DNA of 11,200 nucleotides from Bacteroidota bacterium (GTDB lineage: Bacteria; Bacteroidota; Bacteroidia; Bacteroidales; VadinHA17), in contig JAUWMO010000087.1 of NCBI GenBank assembly GCA_030613125.1, positions 1 through 11,200 of the forward strand, written 5' to 3'. The notes below the pieces were generated by a model. The model saw only the letters and a program-made list of their open reading frames with translations, did not search any database and was not told the DNA's origin. Of the stretch, positions 5,104-11,200 are shown piece by piece (position 1 is the first letter of the stretch; every line of letters begins with the position of its first letter). The translations under genes were made by a program, and so were the position numbers.

Positions 5104-7014
5104 GTGAAAAAAAGAACCAATAAAATTGCATACCGACTTACAATTTATATACTCACAGGAGTATCAATATTATTCCTGATGATTGTATTTATTAACTACC
5201 GGGTTTCACGTAACATTTGGTTGGAAAAAGCGAAGCTTACTGCCGATATTATGGAGGAAAAAGCTATCAAGAAGACTGAAAATCCACTTAAAAGAGCAGA
5301 AGACTTAACCAGAGAGCGGGCATATGAACTTGAAACAGGAATGCCAGCCACAGTAGATGAGATTAACAATTTCTTAAAAAATTTTGTTATAAATCATAAA
5401 CGAATTACAGGCAGTGCGTTGGCATTGAATTACTGCCCGGTTGATATAAATGCTGATTATTTCCTGTCTTATTATTCAGAGGAAGCCGATTCAGTTTTCA
5501 GATTGTATAATAAAGAATTTATGAAAAATGAATTGTACAAAGAACCCTTGAAAACAGGTTCTGAATATTGGTCAGAACCACATTTTGATGCAATAACAGG
5601 TGAAAATAAAGTAATAACATTTTCAGTTCCAATAAAAATCAAAGGTGAGTTCAGAGGAGTTATTACTGCTGATATACCGCTTGACTGGCTTGATAATGTT
5701 GTATCTTCATATAAAATCTATGATTCAGGTTTTGCATTTTTAATTTCCCATAAATGTACGGCTCTTACACATCCTGTCAAAGACTTTATAATGAACAGAA
5801 ACCTGAGGGAAATGGCTGAAGGATATGAAAGTAACATTATGGATGGTGTGTTAATAGATATAGCTGACCGGAAGGATGGGTTAGTTGAATTAACAGATCC
5901 CTATCTTACTGAAGGGAAAATATTCTTACTGTATCATCCTATTGAAGTTTTAGAGGGGACCCTTATAATAGTTATTCCCAGGAATGAAGTATTAGGAGGA
6001 TTATATAATCTTACTTTTACTCTTCTGTTAATTGCTTTTGTCAGTTTTGCCCTGCTCATTATTACAATTTATTTTATCATAAAGAAACAACTGTTACCCC
6101 TTAAAGAACTCAATAATTCTTTATTAAGCCTTGGGGAAGGTAATTTTGATGTGGACATCCCTGAACCAAAAAAAATTGATGAAGTGGGCCAGTTAAGTAA
6201 ATCATTTCTAATAATGAAGGAATACCTGAAAGAACATATTATACTCCTTGATGAGAGTATTACTGAAAAGGAGAAGATTGAATCAGAAGTGAGAGTTGCT
6301 GCAAATATTCAGAAAAGCATATTACCAAAAGAACTTCCTCCTGAATTATCAAACCTTGGTATAGATGTATATGGATTACTTAAACCTGCAAAACAAATCG
6401 GAGGGGACCTGTTTGATTATTTCATCGATGAGAAGAAGAAGCTCTATTTCATATTGGGAGATGTTACAGGGAAAGGGATACCATCTTCTTTTTTCATGGG
6501 CATGACCCGTGCTTATTTCCGTAGTGAGAGTAAGTATATTACGTTATCAGGGGATTTAGTCGAAAAGATAAATAAAAATTTGTGTCTGAATAATCCGGAG
6601 GCCGTTTTTGTAACATTGTTTTGTGGTATTATGGATACTTCTTCCGGGATCATTGATTTTTGCAATGCAGGCCATAATTTACCTTATGTGGTAAGAAATG
6701 ACGGGGAGATTATGGAATTAGTAAATCAACATGGACCACCTGCAGGCGTTATGGAAAATCAGAAATATAAATCAGATAAGCTTGAATTAAAAACTGGAGA
6801 ATCCCTTATCCTGTTTACTGATGGTGTTACTGAAACCAGGAATGAAAAGGACGAAATGTTTGGAAATGAAAAGTTAAGAAAGATCCTGGTAACAGAGAAT
6901 ATTCAAACAATAACATCAAAAAATATTTGTGAAACGGTGATTACGGAACTTGAAGCATTTAAAGGATCAGCTGAACAAACTGATGATATTACTATTTTTG
7001 CTATGAAAAGATAA
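5104..7014 (+). CDS. Membrane sensor serine phosphatase: extracellular sensor, HAMP, PP2C/SpoIIE domain
   Basis: The 636-residue protein has a membrane helix at about 12-31, a large extracellular region at about 32-300, a second helix at about 303-326, a HAMP linker at about 327-378 (P332, DEVGQL at 359-364), a short helical connector, and a PP2C-like SIGMA/SpoIIE phosphatase domain at about 395-634. Metal-binding motifs are intact: GGDLFDYF (D435), GDVTGKG (D453), LFTDG (D573) and the terminal DDITIF (D627, D628). The extracellular region contains YWSEPHFDAITGENKVITFSVPI and FRGVITADIPLDWL, a pattern typical of dCache ligand sensors. Such proteins usually dephosphorylate an anti-sigma-factor antagonist in partner-switching pathways; no antagonist or anti-sigma gene is in the window. 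The start is GTG at 5104; it gives the expected MKKR positive end before helix 1. The stop overlaps a candidate terminator. Confidence 0.92.
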   Translation: MKKRTNKIAYRLTIYILTGVSILFLMIVFINYRVSRNIWLEKAKLTADIMEEKAIKKTENPLKRAEDLTRERAYELETGMPATVDEINNFLKNFVINHKRITGSALALNYCPVDINADYFLSYYSEEADSVFRLYNKEFMKNELYKEPLKTGSEYWSEPHFDAITGENKVITFSVPIKIKGEFRGVITADIPLDWLDNVVSSYKIYDSGFAFLISHKCTALTHPVKDFIMNRNLREMAEGYESNIMDGVLIDIADRKDGLVELTDPYLTEGKIFLLYHPIEVLEGTLIIVIPRNEVLGGLYNLTFTLLLIAFVSFALLIITIYFIIKKQLLPLKELNNSLLSLGEGNFDVDIPEPKKIDEVGQLSKSFLIMKEYLKEHIILLDESITEKEKIESEVRVAANIQKSILPKELPPELSNLGIDVYGLLKPAKQIGGDLFDYFIDEKKKLYFILGDVTGKGIPSSFFMGMTRAYFRSESKYITLSGDLVEKINKNLCLNNPEAVFVTLFCGIMDTSSGIIDFCNAGHNLPYVVRNDGEIMELVNQHGPPAGVMENQKYKSDKLELKTGESLILFTDGVTETRNEKDEMFGNEKLRKILVTENIQTITSKNICETVITELEAFKGSAEQTDDITIFAMKR

Positions 7015-7025
7015 TTTAATTATCT
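7009..7025. terminator. Possible bidirectional terminator between convergent genes
   Basis: AGATAATT (7009-7016) and AATTATCT (7018-7025) are a perfect inverted repeat around one central base, overlapping the phosphatase stop codon. Allowing a two- or three-base bulge, the flanking AAAAG and CCTTTTT extend the pairing. The plus strand has TTTTT at 7030-7034 and the minus strand has CTTTTC right after the stem. The stem is almost pure A/T, so it would be weak, but the position in a 33-base gap between convergent stops fits. Confidence 0.4.
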
Positions 7026-7047
7026 GTCCTTTTTATCATTTACTTTA

Positions 7048-8019
7048 TTAATACCTATCCAGCCACCTGTATCTCCGGGCACTAGCACCAATTTTCATAG
7101 AGATCATGAATTCATGTGAGCCGAAAGTACGCTTCCTGATGCTATTGAACTCGAGATCAAATGCATAACCAAAATAGAACCGGTCAACTACAATTCCAAA
7201 CATTGTAACAAATGAACCATTTGTCCTTAATGAAATTCCAGCCCAATAATGTTCTGCATAATAGGCTTTAAGATTGACATCCAGCTGTGGAATAAGCTGA
7301 GATGAAAATTTAAACAGAGCTGAAGGTTCCAAATCTAAACCGTTTGCCAATTCAAACCTGTATCCGCCAGTAAAATAATAATGCCTTAACAGGCGGAAGT
7401 CCTCAAGTGTTTTGTTTCCTAATTTCAGGTATGACTGAAGAAGATTTTTTACAGAAGCACCTGCCCAGAAATTATATGCCAGATAATAAACCCCAAAATC
7501 TGCATCAGGTACAAATACAGGCTTATTAATGCCTTCTGTTAGTAATGGCTCATTATCATCGTAAAACTGAAGTTGTCTGATATGGAACTGATAAGCTGTT
7601 CCTCCTAAACCAAATGATAACTGGGAATTATGGATCCTCAGATGATACGCATAGCTGAAGTGTATACCAGTTCGTGAAACTGAACCATTAAGATCATTAA
7701 ATACATAACCACCAAGACCAACTCTTCCTTTTCTGCTAGGCCTTAAAGCACTTTTCTTAATTGATACTCTTTTTATTCTAAAACTTTTCTTGAGCAAACG
7801 TGACTGAAAACTAAAGGTTTGACTATTTGGAGCATCTGGCATACCTACCCATTGTGCCCGGGCAGTCAGATTTAAAGTGGTATATCCATCACTTCCTGCT
7901 ACTGCCGGATTAATAAGGTAACCATTTAACATATATTGATTGTATAATGGTAACTGCTGAGACCGGAGACCAAAGATTCCCAGAAACAAAAAAGATATTA
8001 TGGCCAGAATTTTCTTCAT
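7048..8019 (-). CDS. PorP/SprF family type IX secretion-associated outer-membrane protein
   Basis: The 323-residue protein starts with a signal peptide at about 1-20 (MKKILAIISFLFLGIFGLRS, cut before QQ). The hallmark of the family follows: residues 22-42, with LPLYNQYMLNGYLINPAVAG. Later segments such as GLGGYVFND, FSYAYHLRI and the alternating aromatic/glycine pattern (FYFGYAFDL) fit an outer-membrane beta-barrel, and the length is usual for the family. In Flavobacterium johnsoniae SprF is needed to export the adhesin SprB, and PorP/SprF proteins generally sit beside large type B substrates. The same holds here: the repeat protein ends 53 bases upstream on the same strand, so both are probably one transcript, with this gene second. 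The ATG at 8019 is well placed before the signal peptide. Confidence 0.93.
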   Translation of the reverse strand: MKKILAIISFLFLGIFGLRSQQLPLYNQYMLNGYLINPAVAGSDGYTTLNLTARAQWVGMPDAPNSQTFSFQSRLLKKSFRIKRVSIKKSALRPSRKGRVGLGGYVFNDLNGSVSRTGIHFSYAYHLRIHNSQLSFGLGGTAYQFHIRQLQFYDDNEPLLTEGINKPVFVPDADFGVYYLAYNFWAGASVKNLLQSYLKLGNKTLEDFRLLRHYYFTGGYRFELANGLDLEPSALFKFSSQLIPQLDVNLKAYYAEHYWAGISLRTNGSFVTMFGIVVDRFYFGYAFDLEFNSIRKRTFGSHEFMISMKIGASARRYRWLDRY

Positions 8020-8072
8020 TCTTTAAAATAGCCTAAAATTATTGAATTTAGACTTTTAACTCAAAATAATTA

Positions 8073-11000
8073 TTACTTGACAATAGTAACACTTCCTGAA
8101 ATTATTCTTGCACCAGTATGTAAATCAATTACGTAGTGATATGAGTCAACAGGAAGTTTCCTTCCCTTATAAGTACCATCCCATGGATTAGGATAACCTC
8201 TTTCCGACCGGAAAACAATTTCACCCCACCTGTTATAAATTTCAATTGTAACTTCAGGATATAGCTCAATCATTCGAATTTGCCATGTGTCATTAAATCC
8301 ATCCTCATTTGGAGAAAATCCGTTTGGTATTTCCAGACATTGTGAATGAATACTGTTCACATGTAAAGTATCAGATATTATACAAAGATTGATATCAGTA
8401 ACTTTTACTGAATATTCGCCTGATGGTATATTGGTAAGGTGGTCGGATGTTCCTCCCGTTGACCAAATGTATGAATATGGTCCCACACCTCCGGAAACCT
8501 GCAGATTTATCTGACCATCCGGCATTTCCGGACAATATGCATCTGTTATCTGACTGTTGGTTTCAAGTGAATCAGGTTCAGTAAGAACCGTTGCAGTATC
8601 AAGGAAGCAGCCATTTCTGTCAGTAATATTAACACTATAATTTCCGGCTGTTAAAGAAGACCGTGAACTGCCTGTTGGCCCATCAGCCCAGGTAACAGTA
8701 TATTCAGGTACACCCCCCTGAATATAAAGATCAATAGTACCGTCATTATCTCCATAACAGTTCAGATTATAGTTGCCATCATGCGAAACGGGTGTAATAA
8801 TCTCAACGGAAATCGGAGCAGCTTCAACTATCTGGATTGTTGTATCTCCATAGCAATTATTTATATCTGTCACATGAAGATTATATGACCCTGCAAAAAG
8901 TGTATCGATATTTTGAGAATCAGAAATAAATCCACCAGGACCATTCCAATTAAAAGTAAAATCCGGAGTGCCACTTAAAATTTGAATTGTGATCCATCCA
9001 TCCGACTGACCCGGACAACTGATATTCATCCCATTGTAATCTGATACTGATGCATCAATAACCAGAGGAATAGGCTTGTGTATGTAAACAGAATCCACTA
9101 CAATACAATTATTATTATCGGTTATTGTAACTATATACCAATCTTCAGTTAAGCCTGATATATCAGGTGTTGTAGCTCCGTTTGACCAAAGGTATGTATA
9201 GGTGCCTGGTCCGGTGCCTCCTGCTACTGATACACTGGCTGCGCCATCATCGTATGCAGGAGAGGATGGACAGGTAATTTGGCTTTCTGTTATTGTAGTT
9301 ATAATTGGTTCAGGTTCTGTTAAAGTAATAGTAGTATCAACCATACAGCCATTCGAGTCGGTTACCTCCACATGGTAATCTCCGGCTGTGAGGTTGGTTT
9401 GATCTTCCTCACCTTGAATAAGTCCTGACCCGTTAGTGGTTGACCAATCGTAGGTATAAATGCCCACACTCCCGCCTGTGATGGTTAGTTCGATAGTTCC
9501 ATCGTTGCTTCCTGAACAGTTTATATTATGAATTCCATCAAATGCCATTGACGTGATATAGGTTAATACAACCGGGTCCGGTTCAGTAAGAGTGAATGAC
9601 CAGTTTTTCTCACATGTGCTCACATCCCATACACGAACATTGTAAGTCCCGGCTGTTAATCCTGTTTGATCTTGCTGGTCAACAACTAAACCAGATCCAT
9701 CCAGGGTAGTCCATTCAAAGAAATACTCACCGCTGCCTCCTTGTAAGATCAGTTGAATCGAACCGTCATTGTTACCATTACAACTGATATTATAGTTTCC
9801 GTCGTAAGAGGTCGAAAATATAGTATCGATAAGCTCAATTCCGTCAGGTTCGATTAGTGTAATACTATCTATTCCTGTACAGCCCAGAATGTCAGTTACC
9901 ACAATCCTGTATGTTCCTGCAGTTAAAGTGTCCTGATCTTCATCGGCAGGAATTAATCCTGATCCATCGTCGGTACTCCATAAATAGGTGTACGTTCCGT
10001 TTCCCCCTGTAACATTATTGAGGTCAATACTACCATCGGAATACCCATTACAAGAGATATTATATGGAGGATAAGCTAATGAAGGAGTAAGATCGAATCT
10101 GATTAAATCCGGCTCAGTTAATGTTTGAACAAACTCTACAGGACAACCCTCTGAATCTTCAACAATAACAGTATAGTCTCCTACTGATAATCCTGAAACT
10201 GTCCTTGGATCAATATTTACGAAATTTCCTGTATCAATAGTATCCCCTTCAGGATTTGTAACCCAATAATCATACGGGGGATAAAGGCCACCGTTAATGA
10301 AGAATATCACCTGGCCATCTGCCCCTCCTGAACAAGAAATGTGATTGTTGTTTAACGGTGGTTTCAGAGGTGAAAATACAGTTAGTGGGATCTGTGCAGG
10401 TGCATTAATGAAACGGTTATCAATGACAATACATCCAAAGTTATCAGTAACTGTTGCAATATAATTTCCAGTGCCCAGGCCACTGATAATCCTGTCGGTG
10501 CTTGTGTAATTATTTGGTCCTTCCCAACTAATATCATATGGTTCAGTACCCTTTGCAAGAGTTAATTCAAGTTCACCGTTGGTATACCCATAACAGGAAA
10601 TATTCGCGTTAATTAATATATTTTGAATTGGAGTAGGGTGAACTCTAACTATAACACTATCAATAGGACCATCTGCACAGCCAGTTGTTAAGGCCCTTGG
10701 TGTTATAAAATAAGTTACCAATTGTATAGTATCAGTATTATTTGTAAGCAAATCAGCTATAATAGCACCATCTAATAAGCCGGAAGCACTTGCAGTATAA
10801 CCTGTTATATCACCCGGGTTTCCAGATGGAATAGCAATAAAATCAAAAGTTACTTCTCCACTTGTAAGTATTGTTGGTGTAGTTAACAATAGCTGTGTTA
10901 TAGTCTCATTACAGATGGTATCTCTTGGAATAACATCTACCTTCGGAGTAGGTTCAACCCACACCTGACTCTGAACACTAACTCCGGTACATCTTTCAGA

Positions 11001-11200
11001 GCCAAAATCATCAACAGTATATGCAGTAATAGTATAAACCACACGCTGAGCTGCATCTCCGAGGTTATCCAGGGTCTCCCGGATACGGTGCCCGTCAGGC
11101 AGGTCTCTGACTTCACCAGGGGCATATCCGGTCACCTCACCAGGGTTGTCAGGCACAGCCGTGTACCTGAATAGCACAGCATGAGTAGGCGTGCTGGGAC
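8073..11200 (-). CDS. Giant SprB-repeat surface protein with type B T9SS C-terminal domain (5' end outside window)
   Basis: The frame stays open to the right edge, so the N-terminus is missing; a GTG at 11177 is internal. Residue numbers here count from that codon. Residues 1-183 are two PKD-like domains, each with NPGxxTGY, an I..xL.N segment, VTYxIT-type strand and a closing P.P. Residues 184-943 are nine SprB-type repeats, listed separately. Residues 944-1034 are the gliding-motility-associated C-terminal domain (CHU_C type): IPNGFSPNEDGFNDTW, YNRWGEIVF, NPWDGTYKGRKLP and a terminal SGSVTIVK. That domain sends the protein through the type IX system by the type B route. The mature protein should lie on the cell surface as a long extended adhesin-like rod, for gliding, attachment or polymer binding. 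The PorP/SprF gene directly downstream is its likely export partner. Confidence 0.93.
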   Translation of the reverse strand, partial: PSTPTHAVLFRYTAVPDNPGEVTGYAPGEVRDLPDGHRIRETLDNLGDAAQRVVYTITAYTVDDFGSERCTGVSVQSQVWVEPTPKVDVIPRDTICNETITQLLLTTPTILTSGEVTFDFIAIPSGNPGDITGYTASASGLLDGAIIADLLTNNTDTIQLVTYFITPRALTTGCADGPIDSVIVRVHPTPIQNILINANISCYGYTNGELELTLAKGTEPYDISWEGPNNYTSTDRIISGLGTGNYIATVTDNFGCIVIDNRFINAPAQIPLTVFSPLKPPLNNNHISCSGGADGQVIFFINGGLYPPYDYWVTNPEGDTIDTGNFVNIDPRTVSGLSVGDYTVIVEDSEGCPVEFVQTLTEPDLIRFDLTPSLAYPPYNISCNGYSDGSIDLNNVTGGNGTYTYLWSTDDGSGLIPADEDQDTLTAGTYRIVVTDILGCTGIDSITLIEPDGIELIDTIFSTSYDGNYNISCNGNNDGSIQLILQGGSGEYFFEWTTLDGSGLVVDQQDQTGLTAGTYNVRVWDVSTCEKNWSFTLTEPDPVVLTYITSMAFDGIHNINCSGSNDGTIELTITGGSVGIYTYDWSTTNGSGLIQGEEDQTNLTAGDYHVEVTDSNGCMVDTTITLTEPEPIITTITESQITCPSSPAYDDGAASVSVAGGTGPGTYTYLWSNGATTPDISGLTEDWYIVTITDNNNCIVVDSVYIHKPIPLVIDASVSDYNGMNISCPGQSDGWITIQILSGTPDFTFNWNGPGGFISDSQNIDTLFAGSYNLHVTDINNCYGDTTIQIVEAAPISVEIITPVSHDGNYNLNCYGDNDGTIDLYIQGGVPEYTVTWADGPTGSSRSSLTAGNYSVNITDRNGCFLDTATVLTEPDSLETNSQITDAYCPEMPDGQINLQVSGGVGPYSYIWSTGGTSDHLTNIPSGEYSVKVTDINLCIISDTLHVNSIHSQCLEIPNGFSPNEDGFNDTWQIRMIELYPEVTIEIYNRWGEIVFRSERGYPNPWDGTYKGRKLPVDSYHYVIDLHTGARIISGSVTIVK
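8349..10628 (-). repeat. Nine tandem SprB-type protein repeats
   Basis: Nine units of 74-95 residues run in tandem (residues 184, 263, 358, 446, 535, 624, 704, 788 and 870 are approximate starts, counted from the codon at 11177). The shared pattern is I/L-S/N-C-x-G-x-x-DG-x-I, then GG, a YxW strand, LTAGxYxVxVTD, a GC and a closing LTEPD. Every unit keeps both cysteines, 50-63 residues apart. Units 3, 4 and 5 are the closest to one another, sharing DGSGL or NGSGL and EDQ/QDQ, which suggests recent duplication within the array. Confidence 0.9.

Noticed and set aside
8349..10628. CRISPR-like or tandem DNA repeat array
   Set aside because: The periodicity is at protein level, about 225-285 bases per unit with strong divergence; it is explained by SprB-type domains.
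10937..11125. Short second minus-strand frame over the PKD-like region
   Set aside because: It is out of frame with the long surface-protein gene and shows no domain pattern.

Overview
The window reads as chromosomal DNA of an anaerobic or facultatively anaerobic member of the Bacteroidota. The sequence-based reasons are a PorP/SprF-family protein next to a giant SprB-repeat protein with a type B gliding/type IX secretion C-terminal domain, the tail of a DUF2723 (GT117-like) membrane protein typical of this phylum, A-rich leaders with few Shine-Dalgarno sequences, and at least one good TTTG/TAnnTTTG promoter. The genus cannot be told from the sequence.

Layout. 1-457 (+) is the 3' end of a DUF2723 protein. 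458-756 is an AT-rich gap carrying a degenerate AAAGTCTAAGAGT-like repeat in both orientations. 757-1107 (+) is a small cupin. 1223-4287 (+) is a three-gene redox operon: a Rieske iron-sulfur protein, a full-length cytochrome b (b6 part plus subunit-IV part in one chain), and a membrane-anchored octaheme cytochrome c of the hydroxylamine oxidoreductase (HAO) family. 4381-4815 (-) is a stand-alone response-regulator receiver protein. Divergent from it, 5104-7014 (+) encodes a membrane sensor with an extracellular domain, HAMP linker and PP2C/SpoIIE-type serine phosphatase. 7048-8019 (-) is the PorP/SprF protein, and 8073-11200 (-) is the C-terminal 1,041 or so residues of its large surface partner, whose 5' end lies outside the window.

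How they work together. The redox operon most plausibly builds an alternative quinol:cytochrome complex in which the octaheme HAO-like protein takes the place of cytochrome c1 or f, coupling the menaquinone pool to a nitrogen-compound (or related) redox reaction outside the membrane, or serving as an unusually large electron wire. This is the most interesting part of the window. The receiver and phosphatase genes look like pieces of a partner-switching signalling route. The last two genes form a SprB/SprF-like secretion pair: the repeat adhesin is exported by the type IX system and held at the surface with help from the PorP-type protein.

No tRNA, rRNA, CRISPR array, insertion sequence or phage gene was seen.
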